From assembly GCA_030549335.1 (NCBI GenBank), contig CM060195.1, positions 17,539,501 to 17,603,500 on the forward strand: DNA of 64,000 nucleotides. The letters run 5' to 3'. The position numbers were made by a program, and so were the translations under genes. This document shows, piece after piece, positions 11,408 to 23,584 of the stretch. Below the pieces are notes generated by a model. That model saw only the letters and a list, made by a program, of their open reading frames with translations, ran no database searches and was not told the DNA's origin. Origin of the DNA: Pontederia crassipes (Eukaryota; Streptophyta; Magnoliopsida; Commelinales; Pontederiaceae). Each line of letters opens with the position of its first letter. Positions within the stretch are counted from its first letter, which is position 1.

Positions 11408-11759
11408 TTACGGTTCAACGTGTATTTTTAGTCTATCACGTTTATCATCCACGACGAATCCAACGGGCGTCCGAATGAGGAGGTCTCATTAGGATGGGGC
11501 CCATTTTGTCCTATGGTAAATGGGCTATGCAGTACGTGTTGTTCTAACATTTATATGCTGCCACCTTATTTTTTAATTGACATGAGAAACTGAATGCACA
11601 CCCGTCAGCAGTTTAAACGAGAAAAAAAAGGAAAATATATAAATTAATAGGTTAACAACAGTTCATTATGATGCTAACGCTGGCTACAACTTTTGCAGAT
11701 AACAGTTACGTGCGTATTATACGAACTAACATATATGAAAACAACATTAGCAGAGCTCA
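11408..11759. other. Intergenic; right copy of 20-bp duplication and 3' flank of the next gene
   Basis: The right copy of ACGGTTCAACGTGTATTTTT is at 11410-11429. The rest, to 11759, lies downstream of the minus-strand gene and probably contains its 3' untranslated region. I see no other feature. Confidence 0.5.
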
Positions 11760-12284
11760 TTAATAACAACGATGGCTATGCAGCAGGTGCTGAAGCTGGC
11801 AAGAAGAAGAGTTCAGGAAATCCTCCTTCCGTGACGAGTTCTTCAAGAACTTAATGCAGTCTTCAATGGCTTCCGACTGATGAGAATCCCCGAAAGGCGC
11901 ATATCGACTCTGCGGGGTCATCATCGATATGCTTGCGGAAGTCGCCTTCGTTGATGACACCGTCGGTTGTTTGACGCTTCTCTGTCGGGGGATCGAATGC
12001 TGAATCCTGGACATGCTGGTCCTGATGCGCTGGTAGAGTCTTGCCACGGAGCAACGAGCTCTCTTGATCACAAACCTATAAGAAGAGGAGGACGAGGAAG
12101 ACGATGACGACGTCCATGAGGCGCCCGAGGAACTCTTATGAACCTGTTTCTGCGACTTCGATCTGTTACAGCAGGCTTCAAATGACCTCGTTTGGTTCTC
12201 GAATGTGAAGAAGAAGTTTGGCTTCTCATAGGCGTCGACGCTGAAGCTTGGACGTCGACTGCCGCCGTAGCTGGTCGTCGACAT
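11760..12284 (-). CDS. Small Ser-rich protein, resembles plant Josephin-like small proteins
   Basis: This is a single-exon frame of 174 codons starting at the ATG at 12284. An in-frame ATG at 12305 is an alternative start. The longer upstream extension translates a TA microsatellite as alternating Ile/Tyr and is unlikely to be protein. The N-terminus (MSTTSYGGSRRPSFSVDAYEKP) is basic and Ser-rich. A serine run sits near residues 60-70. A basic amphipathic segment follows (IKRARCSVARLYQRIRTSM). The C-terminal part has SHQSEAIEDCIKFLKNSS from residue 134, which resembles a motif I associate with small plant proteins annotated as Josephin-like. There is no catalytic Josephin domain, no signal peptide and no membrane segment. 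Function unknown; the family assignment is from memory of the motif. Confidence 0.6.
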   Translation of the reverse strand: MSTTSYGGSRRPSFSVDAYEKPNFFFTFENQTRSFEACCNRSKSQKQVHKSSSGASWTSSSSSSSSSSYRFVIKRARCSVARLYQRIRTSMSRIQHSIPRQRSVKQPTVSSTKATSASISMMTPQSRYAPFGDSHQSEAIEDCIKFLKNSSRKEDFLNSSSCQLQHLLHSHRCY

Positions 12285-12322
12285 CTTTCCGCATTCGAAT
12301 CCCATGTCGACGTCGCCATGGC

Positions 12323-12324
<2 letters not shown>

Positions 12325-12356
<32 letters not shown>
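12325..12356. repeat. (AT)16 microsatellite
   Basis: A 32-bp uninterrupted AT run, 20-40 bp upstream of the likely start codons of the minus-strand gene. It lies in that gene's 5' leader or core promoter region. Confidence 0.95.
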
Positions 12357-12358
<2 letters not shown>

Positions 12359-12503
12359 GTGTACAAGCGGAAGAAGTAAGGAATTGAAAGGTCAGACCAG
12401 GGAATTCGATCTCCAAGAAAATGAAATGGAAAAGAGGAAAGGTAAAGGAGTGATGAAGACAGTACTAGCAGCTAGAGGGGGGGAAAGGGGTTTAAAGCCT
12501 TAA

Positions 12504-13271
12504 AGGTGGTCAAAATGCCCACAGTTGGAGCTGCGAGTTATGATGTACAGGCACGCTGTTGGATGAGATCGATTGACAAATTGACTCAAGTTTGCGAGGA
12601 CTCTGGGGATCTATTTGTCTCATCAAAGTTAAGCTGGAACAAAGAATGAGATCATGAGACGTGCATGTTTGGCGGCTTGCGTAGGTTGTCATGCAGCTTG
12701 AGGAATCTCCATCCTTGAAGCAAGTAAAAAAAAAAAAAAGGAAAGGGGGAAGAAGAAAAGCGCTCGATTCATGTTTGGAAAAGATGAGAGGGTAGTTACT
12801 GCAGCAAGTGATATCAATTTAAATGATAAAAGAAAACTCAAAGAAATGTCACCTAATCAAAAGATTTGTTAGTAAGTTTATGATTATACTGAAATCTTCT
12901 TAAGGAGAAGAAAATCATGCATTAATTAGTGTGTGAGCAGGGAGCGGCTGCTCTTTTGAGGCGGTGTCATCGAGTGTTGGGTCCTTCTGCTGCCCTTTTT
13001 GTTTGGCTCATATGTTCTGTTGGTATGTATCGTCTGACAGGCAGCAGACAGACAGACAGACTACGGACAGAATAAGGATCCATGGAGCAGGCAGATGAAG
13101 ATGGGGGTTGGTGTTGGGGACAAAGGAGATGCGAGTACTTTTATTTTATGCGACTGTGTACTGTGTATGCATTATGCATCCATCGTTTTCGCCTGGCCAC
13201 GTTTAGATTTTATTACTGTATACGTGATTCATAATCCACTATAATCAATTTCCTCTTCGATAAATTTCAGA
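12504..13271. other. Intergenic, promoter side of the small gene
   Basis: No further gene is visible. It holds an A run (12726-12739) and a short GACA repeat (CAGACAGACAGAC near 13047-13060). Its left part is upstream of the minus-strand gene at 11760-12284. Confidence 0.5.
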
Positions 13272-13343
13272 GTCCTTGTAGTATAGTGGTGAGTATCCCC
13301 GCCTGTCACGCGGGAGACCTGGGTTCGATCCCCGACATTGGCG
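13272..13343 (+). tRNA. tRNA-Asp (GTC), slightly degenerate
   Basis: The 72-nt sequence has the plant tRNA-Asp layout: an A-box TAGTATAGTGG, an anticodon stem CCCGC/GCGGG with loop CTGTCAC (anticodon GTC), and a B-box GGTTCGATCC. The anticodon stem is perfect. The acceptor stem GTCCTTG against CATTGGC has two mismatches in its middle, and the T-stem has one C-A mismatch. A T-rich pol III terminator follows immediately. It could be a working gene with weak stems or a recent tRNA pseudogene. Confidence 0.82.
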
Positions 13344-13358
13344 TTGTTTTTTATTTTT
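13344..13358 (+). terminator. Pol III terminator-like T tract
   Basis: TTGTTTTTTATTTTT directly follows the tRNA 3' end. A run of six T is sufficient for RNA polymerase III termination. Confidence 0.75.
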
Positions 13359-15516
13359 CAGTTTTTCCGCTGGTCTTCTTCTCTCATGAGACGGGCCATC
13401 GACTCGGTCTACGATGACGATGCTTCTTTCGTCTACGAGATGATGAACGATGAAGCGAGCACTCTCCCGTTTTTATCTGCTTTGAGTGGCTTGATCAGTC
13501 TGGAACTTGCGCCGATGCTTTTTGTGTTGAAATGTCGATATGATTCCAAGTTTTTCCGGGGTAGTGCTGCGGTATTAGATTTTCAAAGTTAACGCATAAC
13601 AGACACCAATCGCGTAGGTGAATCTGATGGCTGCAGGTTCGGAAGGACAAATTGTTCCCACGGTTAAGGGGGCCATTCTTCTTCTTGGAACTCGAATTCT
13701 GCGGACAGTTTGTTTTCGATGTTATGTAGCATTCATCTTATGCAACCGGTTGAGAGCTATGAACAATTCGCAGGAACTCTAATTCTGGTGATAGTTGGTT
13801 TCGACTAACCAGGGCCACGATCAAATTATTTCTTGCTTGCTCAACACAATTAGCAGGAGTAAAAAGAAGGCTAGGTTCTTACTCAATCTTTGGCTAATTC
13901 GATGTTAATAGTTTGAACAAGGTTCTTACTATGCACTGTCTCAAACTTCGCATCTAATATGGATCGAATGTGATCCATCAAACTTGGTCAAGATCATAAC
14001 AAGATTGAATGTTCTGTAATCAAACATATCTATAGGCAAGCAAACAGTGCTGGAGACTTTATCGCTAATAGATCAGCTCGTGCTGATTAATTTTGGGAAG
14101 GGAATCCATCTCCGGAACCTCCTCCGACTGTTGTACTTGAACTATTCTGCTTCTTATGCCAATAGATAATTCGTGTTTTTTCAAAACAAAAAATACATAT
14201 AAAAAAATGTTATTGTGTAGTAACATGTCCTTGAGGTCTTGGAGGATCATGGATTACAGAAAAAAAAACATAAGATTGGGTTGTTCTGGAATCTGAACAA
14301 CCACCCAAAAATGGGGGTCTTCAGTAGTTGGTTTCTTCTTTGATGCATTAAAATATTTTCATTGCAGTAGTAGTGGGCTTATTGTTGTGTTTGCACATGT
14401 CAAGGCGACGAAAACGAAACTTTCATGATAGACATCATGGAAAAATCGCAACATAGATTCCGTTGTTGCGATACATTGCCAATTCTTTTGTGGATCAGTT
14501 AACGTTCTACTGCTCATCTGTTTGCCAATTCTTTTGTAGATCAAATTCACCAGTTCTGTTTGCCAATTCTTTTGTGGATCAAAATCACCAGCAGCCACTG
14601 GCAAACATGCTTTCAGTCGCCAATTTTTCGGTTGTTGCTCCTCAACGTATGTTCCAAACCCAGAATTACAGGTATAATTCACAAAAAAAAGAGAGAGAAA
14701 CACATATCTCTACACAAAATGAACCGATTAGGAAAACGAATTTACACCGGAATCCATTTTTCTATTCAGCAATCCTAAGTAATTTAAATTTCAAATCGAA
14801 ACATCTGCAATAAAAAAAGATTATTTTCATAATTTACTCTTGAGCTATTACGATTTTTCACATCTAACCTCAAACTACGACTTTATTTTTTTAAATCCTT
14901 AAATTATCGTGATTTTTTTACTTTAATCCCTCGGGCCTACATTTTCTATTACTTTTACTTTTTCTTATTTATGAAAAGACTAAATTACACCTCCCTTCAT
15001 GACACATCAAATATTACATTAGTCGCCCCCTCCAATCCGGTCCTAAAAATGAAGTGTTTCAATAATTATTTTTCTTTTTTATATTTATTGTTTGATGTGT
15101 TATTAAAAGAAGGATAATTTATTCTTTTCACAAATAAAAAAGTAAAATTAATATAAAATATAATAGAAGCGGACGGGAGAATTAAAATAAAAAAGTAACG
15201 ATAGTTTAGGGACAAAAAGTAATTAAAAATAAGTTCATAATTTAACATTAAATATGAAAAATCATAATAATTAGGATGATTTCTGAAAATAATCCATGAA
15301 AAATGTGCACTTTTATATATTTGTCCAAAATTTGTCAAGCGCCTACGAGGCTAAGACCAATGGACCAAACCAGGGCCGATCAGATGACTTTCAGTTTTTT
15401 TTACTCCAGATTATGTTTGCGAAGGCAAAGCATCTGAAATAGCAGATGGTGGTTTCATGTGCTTACATTTCCTATTTGAATAACCTCTCTATCTTTTCCA
15501 TTATTTTATCTTCCTT
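13359..15516. other. Intergenic, no recognised gene
   Basis: An 84-codon open frame at 13338-13592 overlaps the tRNA end and has no recognisable domain, so I do not call it. The right part, from about 14800, is strongly AT-rich. One triple direct repeat (14476-14582) is listed separately. Confidence 0.45.
14476..14582. repeat. Three copies of a 22-bp direct repeat
   Basis: TTGCCAATTCTTTTGTGGAT and close variants start at 14476, 14522 and 14560, with spacings 46 and 38. The core is almost identical while the spacers differ. Confidence 0.8.
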
Positions 15517-15723
15517 AGATACCTATTTCATAAACTCCGCTTATGTTTTATAGCCGGTCCCAAGCCCGGATAAAGGAGGAGAGTTGTGTTAGGCCCCGAC
15601 AGCCAGCGTAAAATCCTGTCGAATCTTATGAACATGGATCAACGAATATTGGCGTCGTATGATCCATGTAGCCGACCCCACCTAGTGGGATAAGGCTTTG
15701 TTGTTGTAGATATCTATTTCATA
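15517..15723 (+). mobile_element. 5'-truncated LINE (RTE-type) tail insertion with 16-bp TSD
   Basis: The body at 15533-15707 ends in CCTAGTGGGATAAGGCTTTG followed by TTGTTGT, the 3' terminus shared by plant RTE-like LINEs and Au-type SINEs. It is flanked by AGATACCTATTTCATA (15517-15532) and AGATATCTATTTCATA (15708-15723), a 16-bp target duplication with one difference. Only the 3' 175 bp are present, typical of incomplete reverse transcription. There is no coding potential. Confidence 0.8.
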
Positions 15724-15725
15724 CA

Positions 15726-17128
15726 CATAAAATCTATATATATATAATTCTAAGTATTCAGTGGTAGCTTTGTGAATAGTCTACATCGCTTCTTTGCTCA
15801 GCATTCCTATTTATCTTTTTTCTGAGTTTTTTAAAATTTTCATCTCATTTTTTAAGAATGTTAAACGACATGTATTAATCACCTCACTTTTTTATAAATA
15901 TTATAAATGACACGTATCAATTGCAAACGTTATAAATGACACGTTTTAGGAATATTATAAATGGCCACAATGTTATAAATGAAAAGTTTTAACATTTATG
16001 TGTATAACATTTTTCTATGCAAATCTATATATATATATATAATTCTGAGGATTCAGTGACAGCTTTGTGAATAGTCTACATCGCTTCTTTACTCAGCATT
16101 CCTATTTATCTTTTTTTGAGTTTTTTTAGAATTTTCATCTCATTTTTTAATAATTTTAAACGACATGTATTAATCACCTTATTTTTTTATGAATGTTATA
16201 AATGACATGTATTAATTGCAAATGTTATAAATGGTACGTTTTAGGAATATTATAAATGACCACAATGTTATAAATGAAAAGTTTTAACATTTATGTATAA
16301 CATTTTTTCCATGCAATATATATATATATATAATTCTGAGGATTCAGTGACAACTTTGTGAATAATCTACATCGCTTCTTTGCTCAACATTCCTATTTAT
16401 CTTTTTTCTGAGTTTTTTAGAATTTTCATCTCATTTTTTAAGAATGTTAAACGACATGTATTAATCATCTCATTTTTTTATGAATGTTATGAATGATACG
16501 TATTAATTGTAAATATTATAAATGACACGTTTTAGGAATATTATAAATATATATATATATATATAATTCTAAGGATTCAGTGACAGTTTTGTGAATAGTC
16601 TACATCGCTTCTTTGCTCAGCATTCCTATTTATCTTTTTTCTGAGTTTTTTTAGAAATTTCATCTCATTTTTTAAGAATGTTAAACGACATGTATTAATC
16701 ACCTCATTTTTTTATGAATGTTATAAATGACACGTATTAATTGTAAATGTTATAAATGACACCTTTTAGGAATATTATAAATGGCCACAATGTTATAAAT
16801 AAAAAGTTTTAACATTTATGTGTATAACATTTTTTCTATGCAATATATATATATATAATTCTGAGGATTCAATGACAGCTTTGTGAATAGTCTACATCGC
16901 TTCTTTGCTCGGCATTCCTATTTATCTTTTTTCTAAGTTTTTTAGAATTTTCATCTCATTTTTTAAGAATGTTAAACGACATGTATTAATCATCTCATTT
17001 TTTATGAATGTTATAAATGACACGTATTAATTGCAAATGTTATAAATAGCACGTTTTAGGAGTATTATAAATGGCCGCAATGTTATAAATGAAATGTTTT
17101 AACTTTTAATGTTATAACATTTTTTTCA

Positions 17129-17159
<31 letters not shown>

Positions 17160-18097
17160 ATTCTGAGGATTCAATGACAGCTTTGTGAATAGTCTACATC
17201 TTTTCTTTGCTCAGCATTCTTATTTATCTTTTTTCTGAGTTTTTTTGGATTGTCATCTCATTTTTTAAGAATGTTAAACGACATGTATTAATCACCTCAT
17301 TTTTTTTATGAATGTTATAAATGACACGTATTAATTGCAAATGTTATAAATAGCGCGTTTTAGGAATATTATAAATGGCCACAACTATATATATATAATT
17401 CTGAGTATTCAGTGGCAGTTTTGTGAATAGTCTACATCGCTTCTTTGCTCATCATTCATATTTATCTTTTTTTTGAGTTTTTTAAAATTTTCATCTCATT
17501 TTTTAAGAATGTTAAACGACATGTATTAATCACCTCATTTTTTTATGAATGTTATAAATGACACGTATTAATTGCAAATATTATAAATGACACGTTTTAG
17601 GAATATTATAAATGGCCACAATGTTATAAATGAAAAGTTTTAATATTTATGTGTATAACATTTTTTCCATGCAAATCTATATATATATAATTTCGAGAAT
17701 TCAATGACAGCTTTGTGAATAGTCTACATCGTTTCTTTGCTCAGCATTCATATTTATCTTTTTTCTGAGTTTTTTAGAATTTTCATCTCATTTTTTAAGA
17801 ATGTTAAACGACATGTATTTATCACCTCATTTTTTTATGAATGTTATAAATGACACGTATTAATTGCAAATGTTATAAATGACACGTTTTAGGAATATTA
17901 TAAATGGCCACAATGTTATAAATGAAAAGTTTTAATATTTATGTGTATAACATTTTTTTTATGCAAAATCTATATATATATAATTTGAGGATTCAGTGAC
18001 AACTTTGTGAATAGTCTATATCGCTTCTTTGCTCAGCATTACTATTTATCTTTTTTCTGAGTTTTTTAGAATTTTCATCTCATTTTTTAAGAATGTT
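15726..18097. repeat. Tandem satellite-like array, about 293/235-bp units, nine copies
   Basis: Units begin with AATTCTGAGGATTCAGTGAC or a variant, directly after a TA microsatellite. They start at about 15746, 16041, 16332, 16565, 16857, 17159, 17397, 17689 and 17982. Unit lengths are 295, 291, 233, 292, 302, 238, 292 and 293, and the last is cut at about 116 bp. Short units lack the part around ATGTTATAAATGAAAAGTTT. Inside each unit a short motif, TTATAAATGACACG or similar, recurs about four times. There is no coding frame. The order long-long-short is repeated twice, which indicates a higher-order repeat of about 820-830 bp. Confidence 0.92.
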
Positions 18098-18296
18098 AAT
18101 TCATTCATAATTGTGCCGTTTAAGTCTATGCTCCAAAGAGAAGGTAATAACTTATCTAATGACTTAGAGTTGGATATGCTAATCGAGTAAGCCAACACAA
18201 CAGTACGTTTGCTTACAGTCAGTTTTCTCAGAGAGGCGTGCTGGCTCTGCTAGTTTTTTCACTAGTTGCCAACTGCATCGAGAGGGAGTCGCGTAC
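18098..18296. other. Distal 3' region of the THIC locus
   Basis: Lies between the satellite array and the distal acceptor-like site. Its sequence is non-repetitive. If long THIC transcripts exist, their 3' ends probably lie here. I see no clear coding feature. Confidence 0.4.
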
Positions 18297-18323
18297 CTGC
18301 GGCCAAGAAACAAGGAAATAAAA
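18297..18323 (-). promoter_or_regulatory. Acceptor-like splice site after distal TPP aptamer
   Basis: On the minus strand, TTTATTTCCTTGTTTCTTGG is followed by CCGCAG, with the CAG at 18299-18297. The pyrimidine-rich run and CAG form a good 3' splice-site match. The distance from the aptamer end (18324) to the CAG end is 27 nt, the same as for the proximal copy. Confidence 0.5.
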
Positions 18324-18440
18324 CACAGCACACTTCCTACGCAGGTATTATCCTGGCTCAGGTTCAAAGGGACTATCTCAGCCTGCATCAATCCTCCCCA
18401 GAGTTTGGAGAGAGACTGAGCAAGCACCCCTGGTGCTGCT
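18324..18440 (-). promoter_or_regulatory. TPP riboswitch, distal copy (copy B)
   Basis: This TPP-binding aptamer of the thi-box type lies on the minus strand, downstream of THIC. Conserved blocks in order are GCACCAGGGGTGCTTG, GGCTGAGATAGTCCC, TTTGAACCTGA, CAGGATAATACCTG and GCGTAGG. P1 is closed by GTGCTG (from 18438) against CAGCAC (18331-18326). P3 is CTCTCC paired with GGGGAG. The loop CAGG-ATAATA-CCTG keeps the usual TAAT. One deviation from the proximal copy is GCGTAGGAAG instead of GCGTAGGGAG. Plant TPP aptamers control splicing and 3' end processing of THIC RNA; this copy is about 300 nt farther downstream than the other. Confidence 0.9.
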
Positions 18441-18714
18441 TACAGTCAGTTTCTTGTCAAAAACAAATAAATAAAAGCACATCTACCACATCTGAATGTC
18501 ATTCCTCAGTGGTAATATCAAAATAAGGGAAAATCATGTGCGTGTTATGGAACTAGAAGAGGTTAATCCAGATCATAAACATGGATCATCACTTTCTGAG
18601 GATTGCCATAAAAAACTTGATTAAGATAAAGGAATACTTCCCATGATTAAGGAGCATCTTTCGGATCGAAAGTCAATGCATGTGTATTATGTGGGATCAA
18701 AAGCCAATGCATCC
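18441..18714. other. Spacer between the two TPP aptamers
   Basis: About 275 bp without coding or repeat signal. On the minus strand it would be 3' UTR or intron of THIC. Confidence 0.5.
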
Positions 18715-18741
18715 CTGAGCAAGCACAAAAGGAAAAGAAAA
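18715..18741 (-). promoter_or_regulatory. Acceptor-like splice site after proximal TPP aptamer
   Basis: On the minus strand, TTCTTTTCTTTTCCTTTTGT runs into GCTTGCTCAG, with the CAG at 18717-18715. It is pyrimidine-rich and ends in CAG-G, a strong 3' splice-site match. It ends 27 nt after the aptamer boundary at 18742. Confidence 0.55.
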
Positions 18742-18868
18742 GAATTGCACACTCCCTACGCAGGCATTGTCCTGGTCAGGTTCAAAGGGACTTTCTCAGC
18801 CAGTCCTACCTCGATCCATGGCTAAATTACCACGGATGAGACAGACAGGCACCCCTGGTGCAATTTCT
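18742..18868 (-). promoter_or_regulatory. TPP riboswitch, proximal copy (copy A)
   Basis: This minus-strand thi-box aptamer starts about 510 nt after the 5' splice site that follows the THIC stop codon. Blocks in order are TTGCACCAGGGGTGCC, GGCTGAGAAAGTCCC, TTTGAACCTGA, CAGGACAATGCCTG and GCGTAGGGAG. P1 is long (AAATTGCAC against GTGCAATT). P3 is ATCCGTGG paired with CCATGGAT, eight pairs including one G-U. In the P5 loop the usual TAAT reads CAAT. In Arabidopsis the ligand-free aptamer masks a 5' splice site, and TPP binding frees it, giving long unstable transcripts and lower THIC expression. The same feedback is expected here. Confidence 0.93.
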
Positions 18869-19379
18869 TATTAATCAAACAGCCCCAAAACGTTGATAGA
18901 AGAACAGGGTCTTTATCAAAATACACATCTAAAGAGAACAAAATATGTTTTTTTTATTGACGACTGAACATATTCTTACCAAACATCAACTAATATCCAA
19001 CAATATGAAAAGTTCGCCCAAAGCATTTTGATGTAGCCATATATTGCGTCATTGCTAGATCATATATTGATGTTCTTCTGTGTCTGTAACAAAATGGCAT
19101 CACGTTCAGAAATTATGAAATGTAAAACCGCAGTGACAGGTTAAAATAAAAACACACAAACAACTAAAGAATGAAATGTTGCACAATTGTGTCTGCATTT
19201 ATTTTAGCCTTTTGAATGCCTATCTGCTCTTGAGGCTACATAAAAAAGGATATTATTTCTGCTGAGGTAACAGATTAGAGTAACAGTTGTGGTTGTAGTC
19301 TGACGTTTGATGTACAAAAACGAAATATGTACCATGTCAAGCTAAAGGAACATGACAGATTGTGAGAAAAACCATTTAC
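18869..19379 (-). other. THIC 3' UTR / 3' intron region
   Basis: A GT splice donor (AG-GTAAATGG) lies at 19379, two bases after the TGA stop (19384-19382). This matches the plant THIC arrangement in which an intron begins right after the stop codon. The rest is AT-rich with no other coding signal. Confidence 0.7.
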
Positions 19380-19381
19380 CT

Positions 19382-22839
<3,458 letters not shown>

Positions 22840-22942
22840 CTGAGCAGATTGACGACGGAAGGTGGAGGAGAATGAGGAGATATTAGGAAGCAAGGCAGTG
22901 GAGCGCCTCGTCGAGTGGTCGGTCGACAGATACTTATAAAGG
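22840..22942 (-). promoter_or_regulatory. THIC core promoter and 5' UTR exon
   Basis: TTTATAAGTA at 22940-22931 on the minus strand is a TATA-box match. A leader exon of roughly 60-70 nt would then run to the splice donor at 22840/22839. The leader is CT-rich (CTCCTCATTCTCCTCCACC), common for plant 5' UTRs. Confidence 0.55.
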
Positions 22943-23073
22943 AGGGGGGGCGTGCTCTTCTCGTCATCTCGACCTCCCTCGTCGTCGCATGCTCGGCGTG
23001 GACGCTACGATTCGGATCAAGAGGCCGAGATGCGATGTGGTGGCGATGACGATGATAGATGGTCTTTATGGAA

Positions 23074-23082
23074 AAAATATCT
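23074..23082 (+). promoter_or_regulatory. Evening element, proximal
   Basis: AAAATATCT, an exact evening element, lies about 135 bp upstream of the THIC TATA box. Evening elements bind CCA1/LHY-type clock Myb proteins, and Arabidopsis THIC is reported to be clock-controlled through its promoter. Confidence 0.55.
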
Positions 23083-23379
23083 CCTCGACAAATATCGGCA
23101 AATCGATTAAATAAAAGAAATGGGAAAAATTCTTGGATGGAGCACACTTTACTGCACTTTCCTACGCTTTCATGATATTATTATTACTACTATTACTAAT
23201 AAATAATAATAAATACTAAAACAATAGGCGCAAATTGCATGCGCCGGCCCAATGGATATGCATCATTTCCTTCTAAGAGCCAATATTTTTTCTTTTCGAT
23301 TATTTCATGGATCGACTGAAAATATTTTTAGAAGAAAGTAACAATAAAAAAAATATTATGATTGCAATTGTGCCAAGAG

Positions 23380-23388
23380 AGATATTTT
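23380..23388 (-). promoter_or_regulatory. Evening element, distal (reverse orientation)
   Basis: AGATATTTT on the plus strand reads AAAATATCT on the minus strand, the strand of THIC. It is about 440 bp upstream of the TATA box and 190 bp from the copia insertion. Confidence 0.4.
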
Positions 23389-23584
23389 GGAATGGGATAG
23401 CGACGGATAGAGGTCCAGTTGACGTCGGCGAGTGGCGACCACAGAATTCTTATTATTGTAACAGATGCCATGCTTCGGATAATTGACAATCTTTTTTTGG
23501 AGTTTGCAGCAGAGCTAAATGAGTCCATCAGATGATTTTTCATGATTTAGCACACATTTTTGCCATCCAAATAGAAAACAAATA

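Noticed and set aside
12285-12416. Longer N-terminus for the small minus-strand gene
   Set aside because: It translates the (AT)16 microsatellite into alternating Ile/Tyr; ATGs at 12284 or 12305 are better starts.
13338-13592. 84-codon open frame after the tRNA
   Set aside because: It starts inside the tRNA gene and shows no recognisable domain or supporting context.
15726-18097. CRISPR-like or LTR interpretation of the repeats
   Set aside because: Units are contiguous 235-300-bp copies with no short repeat/unique spacer pattern, and there is no primer site or coding region. It is a tandem satellite.
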